Below, piece after piece: positions 7,456-14,797 of a stretch of DNA of 42,094 nucleotides; within the stretch, counting starts at the first letter, position 1, and each line of letters starts with the position of its first letter. Below the pieces are notes generated by a model. It ran no database searches, was not told the origin of the DNA, and was given only the letters and a program-made list of their open reading frames with translations. Source of the DNA: Hymenobacter rubripertinctus. Lineage in GTDB: Bacteria > Bacteroidota > Bacteroidia > Cytophagales > Hymenobacteraceae. A program made the translations under genes and the position numbers. Location: contig NZ_QYCN01000034.1 of the NCBI RefSeq assembly GCF_003583925.1, forward strand, positions 1-42,094. Direction: 5' to 3'.

Positions 7456-8628
7456 TTACTCGGCTACTTTCAGCAGCTGCCGGTACAGGGGCTGGCCTTT
7501 TACTTCGGCACGGAGCCAGTAGGTGCCGGGCGCCCAGCCCTGGGTGGCGAGGCGCAGGCTGCCATCGGGGGCGCGGCGCAGCGTGGCGGGCACCATCCGG
7601 CCCACGGCATCCGTTACGCGCACCTGGCCAGGCTCCAGGGAGCCGTCGGCCAGCCGCACGGTTACCGTTCCGCGCACGGGATTAGGAGCCACCGTGAGCC
7701 GCGCCGATTCGGCCCGGGCGCTGGCCGTGGTGGCCGTAACGAGGCCGCTGAGCTGGTAGCGGCGCAGAAACCGCCACACTTCCCGGCTGGCATTGATGTC
7801 GCGGTTCGTGACGCCGATGTTGATGGGGGCGCCGGGCCAGGTGTGGCCACCCCCGATGATGCGGTAGTGCTCGACCACGCTGCCGTTGCGGCCCCCGCCG
7901 AACACCTGCCGCTCGGCCGTACTGCCGTCGGTGGGGTCGAGGTCGGGTACCTGGGTGATGACGGGCGTGGGGTTGCAGCCGTTGCGCGCGGCCCAGGCCG
8001 CCACCAGGTCGGGAATGGGCACGAACACCCCGTTGCCGGCGTAGGGCACGGTGCCATCGGCGGTGCCGTGGATTTCGAGCACCGGCACCGCCCGGGTAGG
8101 CGCGCAGGCGGCCACGTGGCTGGCGGCCATGCTGCCCGTAACAGAAGCAATAGCGGCCACGCGGTTGCTGAGCTGGCAGGCCAGCTCGTAGCTCATGAAG
8201 CCCCCGTTGCTCATGCCGGTGCTGTACACGCGCTGGGCGTTGATGCGGTATTTGGCGCTGAGCGAGTCAATGAGGGCGCTCAGGAAAGCCACGTCGTCGG
8301 GGCCGCCGAGGGCGTAGGGCAAAAAGGTGTTCCAGTAGCGGTTGTTGTTGCCGTCGAGGGTGCCGTTGGGGTGCACGACCAGGAAGTTGGCCGTGTCGGC
8401 AATGGCGCGGAAGTCGCCGTACTGCTCCTGCTCCACGTTGTTGGAGCCGTAGCCGTGCAGGTTGAGCAGCAGCGGCACGGGCTGGGTGCCGGTGTAGGCC
8501 TTGGGCACGTAGAGGCGGTAGTCGCGCACCACGCCCCCGAAACGGATGGAGCCCGTGACGGTTTGCTGGGCCTGGGTGGTGATGCCGGCCAGCAGCGAGC
8601 CGGCGAGAAAGAGTAGGGTACGAGTCAT
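7456..8628 (-). CDS. secreted PHB-depolymerase/feruloyl-esterase-like hydrolase with T9SS sorting domain
   Basis: 390 aa. A Sec signal peptide (MTRTLLFLAGSLLAGITTQA) leads into an alpha/beta-hydrolase of the PHB depolymerase/carbohydrate esterase 1 type: oxyanion region LLLNLHGYGSNN, nucleophile elbow GMSNGG (Ser in GxSxG), the HGTADGTVPY strand with the likely Asp, and catalytic His in GGGHTWPG. The last ~80 residues (RLTVAPNPVRGTVTVRL ... YRQLLKVAE) form a type A T9SS C-terminal sorting domain, so the enzyme is probably exported and released or anchored at the cell surface. Substrates in the family are polyhydroxybutyrate oligomers, feruloylated xylan or other esters; which applies here is not visible. 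Monocistronic. Confidence 0.85.
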   Translation of the reverse strand: MTRTLLFLAGSLLAGITTQAQQTVTGSIRFGGVVRDYRLYVPKAYTGTQPVPLLLNLHGYGSNNVEQEQYGDFRAIADTANFLVVHPNGTLDGNNNRYWNTFLPYALGGPDDVAFLSALIDSLSAKYRINAQRVYSTGMSNGGFMSYELACQLSNRVAAIASVTGSMAASHVAACAPTRAVPVLEIHGTADGTVPYAGNGVFVPIPDLVAAWAARNGCNPTPVITQVPDLDPTDGSTAERQVFGGGRNGSVVEHYRIIGGGHTWPGAPINIGVTNRDINASREVWRFLRRYQLSGLVTATTASARAESARLTVAPNPVRGTVTVRLADGSLEPGQVRVTDAVGRMVPATLRRAPDGSLRLATQGWAPGTYWLRAEVKGQPLYRQLLKVAE

Positions 8629-8661
8629 AGCAGGAAAGGAATCAGGTAGGGGAAAGAGGGC

Positions 8662-8687
8662 AAAAAACCGGCGGCATATGCGCCGCC
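8662..8687 (-). terminator. terminator-like hairpin in the esterase leader
   Basis: GGCGGC (8670-8675) pairs with GCCGCC (8682-8687) across a 6-base loop and is followed on the minus strand by six T (8662-8667). It sits 34 bp upstream of the esterase start, with no gene before it on that strand. It could be an attenuator or the end of a small unseen transcript. Confidence 0.4.
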
Positions 8688-8832
8688 TTCTTCTAAGACG
8701 AAGAAACTCGCGGTATGTTTAGGCGTTCATACCCGTTACTACCCCACCGAAGCCGGCCGTACGGCGGCGCAACCGCGCCCAAGCCGGCCCCGGCTTCCCT
8801 CCTCACGCCTTCACCGAGTCAGCCCTTCGCCT

Positions 8833-9780
8833 ATGCCCCGCATCGTCACGCTCACGCTCAACCCGACAGTCGATAAAAGCACCACCGCCGGCCAGATCAT
8901 CCCCGACCAGAAGCTGCGCTGCACCCCACCCAAGTTCGAGCCCGGCGGGGGCGGCATCAACGTTTCCCGGGCCCTCAAGCGGCTGGCGACTGATTCGGTG
9001 GCCGTGTTTCCGGTGGGCGGCCCCAGCGGCCTGTTGCTGCGCCAGCTGCTGAGCGCCGAGGAAATTGAGCAGTGCCCCATCGAAACCGAGGGTTGGACCC
9101 GGGAGAACTTCATCGTGGTGGACACTTCTACCGGCCAGCAGTACCGCTTCGGCATGCCCGGGGCCGAGCTGCGCCCCGGGGAGCAGCAGCAGGTTATCCG
9201 GGTGCTCCAGGAGCTGACGGAGCTGCCCGAATTCCTGGTTATCAGCGGTAGCCTGCCCCCGGGCGTGGAGCCGGATTTCCTGGTGCAGGTAGCCCGGGCA
9301 GCCAAGAAGCTGGGCGTGAAAGTGGTGGTGGATACCTCCGGCCCGGCCCTGCTGGCGCTGCTGGCAGAAGGCGTGTACCTGGCCAAACCCAACGTGGGCG
9401 AGCTCAGCAAAATGACCGGCGTAGAGGAGCTCGACAGCGAAGCCGTGGCCGGGGCCGCCCGCCAGCTGGTAGAGAACGGGAAGTGCGAAATCGTGGTGGT
9501 TTCCATGGGGCCGCAGGGGGCCTGCGTAGTAGCCGCCAACCACGCCGACTACATCCCGGCCCCCTCCGTGAAAAAGCGCAGCACCGTGGGCGCCGGCGAC
9601 AGCATGGTGGCCGGCCTCGTCTACGGGCTGGTTTCGGGCCGGAGCCTGCGCGAAACGGCCCGCTTTGGCGTCGCCTGCGGCACGGCCGCCACCATGAACC
9701 CGGGTACCGAGCTGTTCAAAAAAGCCGACGTGGACAAGCTCTACCAGTGGCTGCTGCACACCATGCCGGCGCAGGTATAA
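8833..9780 (+). CDS. pfkB: 6-phosphofructokinase, PfkB family
   Basis: 315 aa, close in length to E. coli PfkB (309 aa) and matching it through most of the chain as I recall that sequence. The start MPRIVTLTLNPTVDKS and the segment KLRCTPPKFEPGGGGINVSRA form the sugar-phosphate site; VISGSLPPGV and DTSGPALLA follow. The second family signature, STVGAGDSMVAG, contains the catalytic Asp and anion hole. It phosphorylates fructose-6-phosphate (or a related hexose phosphate) with ATP in the cytoplasm. The PGGGG and SLPPGV segments favour PfkB over FruK. It is followed 80 bp later by a DUF808 gene in the same direction, with no obvious functional link. Confidence 0.88.
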   Translation: MPRIVTLTLNPTVDKSTTAGQIIPDQKLRCTPPKFEPGGGGINVSRALKRLATDSVAVFPVGGPSGLLLRQLLSAEEIEQCPIETEGWTRENFIVVDTSTGQQYRFGMPGAELRPGEQQQVIRVLQELTELPEFLVISGSLPPGVEPDFLVQVARAAKKLGVKVVVDTSGPALLALLAEGVYLAKPNVGELSKMTGVEELDSEAVAGAARQLVENGKCEIVVVSMGPQGACVVAANHADYIPAPSVKKRSTVGAGDSMVAGLVYGLVSGRSLRETARFGVACGTAATMNPGTELFKKADVDKLYQWLLHTMPAQV

Positions 9781-9860
9781 GATACCCCGGCGCGTGCCCG
9801 CCCGCGCCACTACGGCGCAATCAGCACTCATTCTCCTCCCTTCCCTCCTTCCGTTAGTGT

Positions 9861-10784
9861 ATGGCCTCAGGTCTGGTAGCTCTTCTCGATGACATTTCCG
9901 CGCTGGTAAAAGTCAGTGCCGCCAGCCTGGACGACGTGCCGGCCCAGGTGGCCAAAACCACCGGCAAAGTATCCGGCATCGTCATCGACGATACGGCCGT
10001 GACGCCTAAGTACGTCGTCGGCCTCGATCCTGCCCGCGAGCTGTCCATCATCTACCAGATAGCCCGCAAGTCGCTGTTCAACAAGCTGGTGCTGCTGAGT
10101 CCGGCGGCGCTGGTACTGGGGTATTTTGCCCCCTGGGCCATCACGCCCATTCTTATGCTGGGTGGGGCATACTTGTGCTTCGAGGGCTACGAGAAAGTCC
10201 ACGAGCTGTTCCGCGCGCCCGCCGACGGCCCCGCCGAGGTGGAGGACCTGCCCGTGATTACGCCCCAGGAGCTGGAGCAGCAGCGCGTAGCCAGCGCCGT
10301 GCGCACCGATATCATCCTGTCGGCCGAAATCATGGCCATTGCCTACAGTGAGGTTGCCGGTCAGGCCATCGTCAACCAGGTGGTGGTGATGGTGGCCGTG
10401 GCCGTGTTTATTACCGTGGCCGTGTACGGGTTTGTGGCCCTCATCGTGAAGGCCGACGACTTGGGCGTGCACCTGGCCCAAGATGTGCACCACCCCACCA
10501 CCCGGAAGATGGGCCGCGGCATCGTGCGCTTCATGCCCCATTTCCTGCAGACGCTGAGCTACGTGGGCACGGCGGCCATGCTCTGGGTGGGGGCCGAAAT
10601 CATTGCCCACGGCATCCCGTTCACGGCCCATCTGCTGCACGAGCTGGAAGTGGCCCTGGCCCACCTGCCGGTGGTGGCCTGGCTGGCCAAAGCCCTGAGC
10701 TGCGCTATTGGCGGTTTACTGATTGGCTTTGTGGTGGAAAAACTGGTGAGGCTGGTCAAGAAACTGCTCCCCCAACGGCAGTAG
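9861..10784 (+). CDS. DUF808 family membrane protein (YedI-like)
   Basis: 307 aa. The N-terminal half carries the family signature: MASGLVALLDDISALVK, then GKVSGIVIDDTAVTPKYVVGL and RELSIIYQIARKSLFNKL. Hydrophobic segments suited to membrane helices follow: LLSPAALVLGYFAPWAITP, IVNQVVVMVAVAVFITVAVYGF, FLQTLSYVGTAAMLWVGAEII, and a last one near LSCAIGGLLIGFVV. Length and layout match E. coli YedI. An inner-membrane location is well supported; the function is unknown in the family. The start is the ATG after a pyrimidine-rich leader. Confidence 0.88.
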   Translation: MASGLVALLDDISALVKVSAASLDDVPAQVAKTTGKVSGIVIDDTAVTPKYVVGLDPARELSIIYQIARKSLFNKLVLLSPAALVLGYFAPWAITPILMLGGAYLCFEGYEKVHELFRAPADGPAEVEDLPVITPQELEQQRVASAVRTDIILSAEIMAIAYSEVAGQAIVNQVVVMVAVAVFITVAVYGFVALIVKADDLGVHLAQDVHHPTTRKMGRGIVRFMPHFLQTLSYVGTAAMLWVGAEIIAHGIPFTAHLLHELEVALAHLPVVAWLAKALSCAIGGLLIGFVVEKLVRLVKKLLPQRQ

Positions 10785-10911
10785 CCCCGCTGCCGCTGCC
10801 CGCTCCCGTCGCTTGAAATCTGCCCCACGGTAGCCACAACCATTGCTTGGCGCAGCTGCCCATACCGCTGAATAAATGGAAGTTTCCAGACCATACGAAC
10901 CTGCCAAGTTG

Positions 10912-10919
10912 TATCTTCG
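10912..10919 (+). promoter_or_regulatory. possible -7 element upstream of the zeta-like pair
   Basis: TATCTTCG resembles the Bacteroidota -7 consensus TAnnTTTG and lies 49 bp before the small gene's ATG. A TTTC at 10883 could serve as a weak -33 element, although the spacing is longer than usual. Confidence 0.3.
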
Positions 10920-10967
10920 TTTACAATTCAGTTAGCGTTTGTTGACCAACCCATCACAAATTCCATC

Positions 10968-11192
10968 ATGGCCCGCAAAGTAAATTTCGAGCTTTCCGAA
11001 TCCGGCCTCAAGCGCGTGCTGAAAAACGCCTCTGGCCGGGTAGTGAGCGAAAACCTGAATCGGGGTGTCGCCATTACGGTAATTGAGAAGGGCCAAATAG
11101 TCGAGGTACGCCCTGATAAGTCGCGCCGGGTGGTACGCAAAACGGCCCCCCAGCCAGTCCACATCACCGAACGGACGCTATACCTTGACTGA
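10968..11192 (+). CDS. small basic protein, putative antitoxin of the zeta-like kinase
   Basis: 74 aa: MARKVNFELSESGLKRVL, then GVAITVIEKGQIVEVRPD and a Lys/Arg-rich RRVVRKTA segment before an LYLD end. No membrane segment or signal is seen. It overlaps the next gene, which encodes a zeta-toxin-like kinase, by 8 bp; a small gene directly before and overlapping a toxin-like kinase is the usual antitoxin position. I do not recognise it as a known epsilon-type antitoxin, so the role rests on context alone. Its content is less GC-rich than that of the housekeeping genes nearby. Confidence 0.65.
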   Translation: MARKVNFELSESGLKRVLKNASGRVVSENLNRGVAITVIEKGQIVEVRPDKSRRVVRKTAPQPVHITERTLYLD

Positions 11193-11949
11193 GCATATTC
11201 CGCGCTTACGCATGCTTGCCGGGCCCAATGGGTCCGGCAAGTCTTTTTTGGTGCCTTCGCTGGCTACTGAAGTCAACATGGGCGTCATCGTCAATGCTGA
11301 TGAAATAGAGGCACTACTCAGAGCGCAATACCGGCAGCACACGCGGATATTAAATCTGCAGCAGTGGCAGCTTACGCTGACGGAACAGGATTTAGAGGCT
11401 TTTCGCCACTCGGCTGCTCAAAGCAATCAACCCACTCTGGCACAGGAGAAATTCTCCCGTTTGCGAATTGAGCAAAACGTACTGCTCTTCTCCCGCATTA
11501 AAGTTGACTCTTACCTGGCTTCGCGCGTTGCGGAGTTCCTGCGCTATGCGTTGCTAGCCGCCAAACAGTCGTTTACGTTCGAAACGGTGATGTCGCACCC
11601 CTCGAAACTGGAGTTTCTGCGCGATGCCCAGGCGGCTGGCTACCGCACCTACCTGTATTTCGTGGCGACGGAAGACCCTGAAATCAACATCGCCCGGGTT
11701 CGGGCACGGGTGAAAAAGAAAGGCCACCACGTCGACAGCGACAAAATTGTGTCGCGCTATGCCCGTACGCTCGATTCGTTGTTTGATGCCGTGAGGCTCG
11801 TAAACCGCGCCTTTTTGTTTGACAACTCTTCGGATGCACCGCAGTTGATTGCGGAAGTAGAAGAAGGCAAGCGCATAGAGTTCAAAACGACAACAATTCC
11901 GGCTTGGGTAGATACTTACTTCCGGCAGAAGGTCTTGCGGAGGCAATAA
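11185..11949 (+). CDS. zeta-toxin-like P-loop kinase
   Basis: 254 aa if translation begins at the TTG at 11185, which overlaps the small upstream gene; the first ATG (11212) would start just before the P-loop and is too late to be comfortable. The Walker A motif is AGPNGSGKSFLVP. It is followed by VIVNADEIEALLR, as in zeta toxins where Asn-x-Asp lies near the substrate pocket, then SFTFETVMSHPSKLEFLRDAQAAGY and a sensor-like RVRARVKKKGHHVDSDKIVSRYARTL. Zeta toxins phosphorylate UDP-N-acetylglucosamine, and other members act on different small molecules; which applies here is unknown. Probably the toxin of a two-gene module with the 74-aa protein. Confidence 0.75.
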   Translation: MTEHIPRLRMLAGPNGSGKSFLVPSLATEVNMGVIVNADEIEALLRAQYRQHTRILNLQQWQLTLTEQDLEAFRHSAAQSNQPTLAQEKFSRLRIEQNVLLFSRIKVDSYLASRVAEFLRYALLAAKQSFTFETVMSHPSKLEFLRDAQAAGYRTYLYFVATEDPEINIARVRARVKKKGHHVDSDKIVSRYARTLDSLFDAVRLVNRAFLFDNSSDAPQLIAEVEEGKRIEFKTTTIPAWVDTYFRQKVLRRQ

Positions 11950-12083
11950 ACCCGCCCGCTGTTCGCGCACCTGAAGTAGCTTTTCCGCTTCTGTTCAACG
12001 ACAACCTCACAAAGCGGAAGAGTTGCTGGGACTACGCTCCGTGTGGCGCTCTTTCTCTGCCTGTAAGCAAGCACTGAATTCCT

Positions 12084-12197
12084 ATGCCCTACCCTCCCCA
12101 AAAACCCGAACTGCCCGCCTGGGTGTTTCTGGCGCTGCGCTTCGGCTCGGTGGCGCTGGTAGCGGCCGTGGCGTACTTCGTGGTGCGGTGCCAATAA
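12084..12197 (+). CDS. possible 37-aa single-pass membrane peptide
   Basis: The ATG at 12084 opens a 37-residue frame: a Pro-rich start (MPYPPQKPELP), then one hydrophobic helix, WVFLALRFGSVALVAAVAYFV, and a short VRCQ end. It stops 9 bp before the Nudix gene starts. Codon use fits the genome. Its small size makes it uncertain, but helix length and position fit a real small membrane protein. Confidence 0.45.
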   Translation: MPYPPQKPELPAWVFLALRFGSVALVAAVAYFVVRCQ

Positions 12198-12206
12198 CCT
12201 ACTTCC

Positions 12207-12608
12207 ATGCCCCCCATCGATAAAATAGCCTGGCTCCACCTGCACGAAGGCCGCGTGCTGAGCACCCGCAGCCGGGGCAAAGACCGCTACTACCTGCCCG
12301 GCGGCAAGCGCGAACCCGGCGAAACCGACGCCCAAACGCTGCTGCGCGAAATCCGGGAGGAGCTGACCGTAGCCCTGGACCCCGCCAGCCTGCAACCGCG
12401 CGGCGTGTTCACGGCCCCCGCCCACGGCCACGCCCCCGAGGTGCTGGTCCAGATGACGCTCTACGCCGCCACCTACACCGGCACCCTGCAACCCGCCGCC
12501 GAAATTGAGGAAGTGGTCTGGCTCAGCTACCGCCACCGCCCCCAGGTGTCGGCCGTCGACCAGTTGATATTCGATTGGCTGCACGAGCTGGGCGAGTTGA
12601 AGGCCTGA
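12207..12608 (+). CDS. Nudix hydrolase
   Basis: 133 aa. The Nudix box is visible as GGKREPGETDAQTLLREIREEL (about residues 31-52), matching GX5EX7REUXEE; the Gly normally near the end of the box is replaced (ELTV). Before it lie IDKIAWLHLHEGRVL and KDRYYLPGG, normal for the fold. Such enzymes hydrolyse nucleoside diphosphates linked to another group, often cleaning up oxidised nucleotides; the substrate is not readable. It sits between the zeta-like module and the VapBC-like module, 9 bp after the 37-aa frame, and may be a passenger in the island. Confidence 0.85.
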   Translation: MPPIDKIAWLHLHEGRVLSTRSRGKDRYYLPGGKREPGETDAQTLLREIREELTVALDPASLQPRGVFTAPAHGHAPEVLVQMTLYAATYTGTLQPAAEIEEVVWLSYRHRPQVSAVDQLIFDWLHELGELKA

Positions 12609-12644
12609 CTGCCCGGGCAACCGGCCGCCATAGCCCGGTTTAGC

Positions 12645-12701
12645 CGCCGCCCCGCCCGCTGCCTGAAACCGCTAAGGAAGTGAGGGCTTCTGGGTAGCTT
12701 G
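12645..12701 (+). promoter_or_regulatory. leader box shared by two antitoxin-like genes (copy 1)
   Basis: This segment (CGCCGCCCCGCC ... GGGCTTCTGGGTAGCTTG) recurs at 13466-13521 with almost identical internal spacing (39 versus 38 bp between the two blocks). Both end in TAnCTTG, close to the Bacteroidota -7 box. It is probably the promoter or operator region of the antitoxin-like gene that follows at 12737. Confidence 0.45.
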
Positions 12702-12736
12702 ATGCCGAATTATTGGGAACGACGTAAATTGAGATT

Positions 12737-13069
12737 ATGAAACTAGCCGTTGAATTAGAATTTCCGGAGGAGCAGGCTGCTCTGGCCTTGGAATGGCTGC
12801 AAAGCTTGCCTGCCGGCATTGCTGCCCGGCTGCGCGGTAAAGGAAAAAAGCTGGCAAAAAGCCAGTCTGTAAATTTTGCAGAAGCAACTGCAACGCTTTC
12901 CCTTGCGGAAGAGCAACAGTTGCTCCACGAGCTTTTCGGAGCGTGGAAGTCGGAGGTGAGCGGCGATGAGATGAATCGTGCCATTGATGAGGCCCGGCAA
13001 ACCGGCCACCGCGAGGTAGAACTACGAGCGGCTACCTGCTTGACACCAACATCTGCGTGCATTACCTGA
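12737..13069 (+). CDS. VapB-like antitoxin, extended by loss of its stop codon
   Basis: 110 aa as encoded. The body (MKLAVELEFPEEQAALALEWLQSLP ... EQQLLHELFGAWKSE, then EMNRAIDEARQTGHREVEL) looks like a small antitoxin with an acidic N-terminus and a helical toxin-binding tail. The natural end is probably after EVEL at 13024: the next codon is CGA (13025-13027), where TGA would end the protein and, in the overlapping frame, create an ATG for the PIN gene. As it stands the frame runs 14 residues further (RAATCLTPTSACIT) to 13069. The N-terminal VELEFP is shared with the small gene at 13585. Gene order and overlap support the antitoxin role; the family name is my inference. Confidence 0.7.
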   Translation: MKLAVELEFPEEQAALALEWLQSLPAGIAARLRGKGKKLAKSQSVNFAEATATLSLAEEQQLLHELFGAWKSEVSGDEMNRAIDEARQTGHREVELRAATCLTPTSACIT

Positions 13070-13458
13070 AAGGGGAGCACGCATTGGAGGCCAAAGTAAC
13101 GGCAGTTGGCTTGCGTAACTGCTTCATTTCCGAGTTGACGATTGCCGAGATGCTCTACGGACTGGCCAAATGCGAACCAGCCTATGCGGCCCAACAGCGG
13201 CAATACATCACCAAACTACAACGCCTGTTCAACACCCGGCTATTGCCCATGGCTACCGCCTTCGAGCTATACGGACCGGAAAAAGTGCGGCTACTAGAGC
13301 AGGTGAGGCAAGGAGCATTGGGCAAATATCCCGGTGAACTCGATGTGCTTATTGCTTGTAGCGCTCTGGCGCATCAATTGGCGCTGGTAACGCGCAACAC
13401 CAAAGATTTCGCAGCCATCGTCGGCCTGCCGCTGGAAAACTGGATTGACAATCCGTAG
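13024..13458 (+). CDS. PIN-domain (VapC-like) toxin lacking a normal start codon
   Basis: 144 aa if begun at ACG 13024, where ATG is expected. The protein then reads x-SGYLLDTNICVHYLKGE, the standard PIN beginning. All expected acidic residues are present: Asp in LLDTN, Glu in ISELTIAEMLYG, Asp in GELDVLIACSALA, and the TRNTKDF end. VapC-type PIN proteins are metal-dependent RNases. Initiation at the next candidate, GTG 13057, would remove the first catalytic Asp and give a dead protein. The gene may thus be silent, translated weakly from ACG, or affected by a sequencing error. It is closely coupled to the antitoxin-like gene before it. Confidence 0.75.
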   Translation, partial: TSGYLLDTNICVHYLKGEHALEAKVTAVGLRNCFISELTIAEMLYGLAKCEPAYAAQQRQYITKLQRLFNTRLLPMATAFELYGPEKVRLLEQVRQGALGKYPGELDVLIACSALAHQLALVTRNTKDFAAIVGLPLENWIDNP

Positions 13459-13465
13459 CTTCTCC

Positions 13466-13521
13466 CGCCGCCCCGCCTGATGCCCCCGCCGCTGGAGGAG
13501 CGTGGGCTTCTGTGTAACTTG
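13466..13521 (+). promoter_or_regulatory. leader box shared by two antitoxin-like genes (copy 2)
   Basis: Counterpart of 12645-12701: CGCCGCCCCGCC, then GGGCTTCTGTGTAACTTG after nearly the same spacing. The small gene it precedes starts 63 bp later (13585). The repeated leader suggests that the two cassettes derive from a common module and may share control. Confidence 0.45.
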
Positions 13522-13584
13522 GTTTTCCTGTGGTACTGGAAGTAAACGGCTATATTTTCAGAACACCCTTAATTCACTTTGGAC

Positions 13585-13779
13585 ATGATAGTTGAATTGG
13601 AATTTCCAGATGACGATGCTGTTTTCATGATGGAATTGATTGAGCGAATGCCTGGGGTTCGTATTCTGCCGCCCACAACGGAACCCGAAGCTGCCAAGCG
13701 GGAGCGGGTCGCAGCATTTCGTAAGCAACTATATCACAGCCACAATCAGCCCGATCCGCTACAAAGCGAAGGAAAGTAA
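13585..13779 (+). CDS. small antitoxin-like protein paired with a DUF3800 gene
   Basis: 64 aa from the ATG at 13585 (a TTG two codons earlier is also possible). It begins MIVELEFPDDDAVFMMELIERMPGV, clearly related to MKLAVELEFPEEQAALALEWLQSLP of the antitoxin-like gene at 12737. It then has a short basic segment (PEAAKRERVAAFRKQLYHS) and a polar tail. It is shorter than the first protein and lacks the EARQTGHREVEL type of tail. The next gene, a DUF3800 protein, starts 28 bp later in the same direction. An antitoxin role is inferred from the shared N-terminus and leader. Confidence 0.6.
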   Translation: MIVELEFPDDDAVFMMELIERMPGVRILPPTTEPEAAKRERVAAFRKQLYHSHNQPDPLQSEGK

Positions 13780-13807
13780 GGCAGGTTATATTCTATTGGT
13801 CTTGTTT

Positions 13808-14581
13808 ATGTATCTACTATATGTTGATGAAAGCGGCGATATTGGCCTCCAGAACAGCCCTACCAAGTACTTTATCCTTACCGGAATCATCCTCCACGAA
13901 ACGCATTGGCGGGGCATTCTGACCGACTTGGTTGCATTCCGCCGTCACTTGCGCCTTACCAAAGACCTGAAGCTGCGCGAGGAAATACACGCCGCGCCTT
14001 TTATCAACAATCCTGGCCCGTTGGTGCGCATTAAGCGTCACGACCGACTCGACATTCTGAAACAGTGCATCGATTTTCTCGGCAACCGTTCTGACGTCAG
14101 CATTATCACGATAGTGGTTAACAAAGCCACCAAGCCCGCTAACTACGATGTATTCGAAGCAGCGTGGCAAGCCCTCATTCAGCGGTTCGAGAATACGATT
14201 CGCCACCGCAATTTTCCCGGTGCTTTCCCCGACCAGCGCGGAATGGTGCTACCCGACAATACCGATGGCGGCAAGCTTACCCGCCTGCTTCGGAAGATGC
14301 GCCACTACAATCCGGTGCCCAGCCAGGCCTACTTCCAGCAGCAAGGCAGCCCCTACCGCAACATGGCGCTGCAATACGTCATCGAAGACCCTTTCCTGAA
14401 GGATTCCGCCCATTCGTTCCTGCACCAGCTGACGGATGTGGTGGCTTACTGCGCCCGCCAGTTGTTTGAGCCCAACAGCTACATGAAGAAAAAGCAGGGC
14501 CACAATTTCTACGCGCGGCTTCGGCCCGTACTCAACCCCTATGCCTCTCGTAGCCACGCGTTGCATTTGGTGCTATTGTAA
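13808..14581 (+). CDS. DUF3800 domain protein, putative toxin or defence nuclease
   Basis: 257 aa from the ATG at 13808. The signature MYLLYVDESGDIG opens the protein, followed by YFILTGIILHETHWRGI; both are typical of DUF3800, whose early Asp-Glu and later acidic residues suggest an RNase H-like nuclease fold. Further conserved pieces are VSIITIVVNKATKP, FEAAWQALIQRFENTI, MVLPDNTDGGKLTRLLRKM and a C-terminal helix SFLHQLTDVVAYCARQ. Members are frequent near defence and mobile genes, but their activity is unproven. Here it follows a small antitoxin-like protein, an arrangement matching a toxin-antitoxin module. Its content is less GC-rich than that of the housekeeping genes. Confidence 0.8.
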   Translation: MYLLYVDESGDIGLQNSPTKYFILTGIILHETHWRGILTDLVAFRRHLRLTKDLKLREEIHAAPFINNPGPLVRIKRHDRLDILKQCIDFLGNRSDVSIITIVVNKATKPANYDVFEAAWQALIQRFENTIRHRNFPGAFPDQRGMVLPDNTDGGKLTRLLRKMRHYNPVPSQAYFQQQGSPYRNMALQYVIEDPFLKDSAHSFLHQLTDVVAYCARQLFEPNSYMKKKQGHNFYARLRPVLNPYASRSHALHLVLL

Positions 14582-14588
14582 AACGCAT

Positions 14589-14616
14589 AAAAAAGGGGCT
14601 GCCTTACAGCAGCCCC
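14589..14616 (-). terminator. hairpin after the DUF3800 gene
   Basis: An 8-bp stem (GGGGCTGC 14595-14602 with GCAGCCCC 14609-14616) has a 6-base loop. The A run lies on the 5' side of the plus strand, so the T tract works only for minus-strand transcripts, where no gene was found. It may still stabilise the 3' end of the DUF3800 mRNA. Confidence 0.45.
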
Positions 14617-14797
14617 GGAGGAATCCTACTAGGGCGACTAGCACCCGTTCAGATTCATACAAATATACCGAAGTTTCGGTACTATTGTTTCCACGCTTTC
14701 GTGTCTACTCCCACATAGCTCAGTTTTTCTGTCGCCCCAGTCTCCCAACCTGCTCCTACCAACTCGGCGGCTATTTGGTATGTTGCACCCAGATTTC

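Noticed and set aside
13057..13458. GTG at 13057 as the natural PIN toxin start
   Set aside because: It would delete the LLDTN segment holding the first catalytic Asp; the conserved beginning lies upstream, in frame, after ACG 13024.
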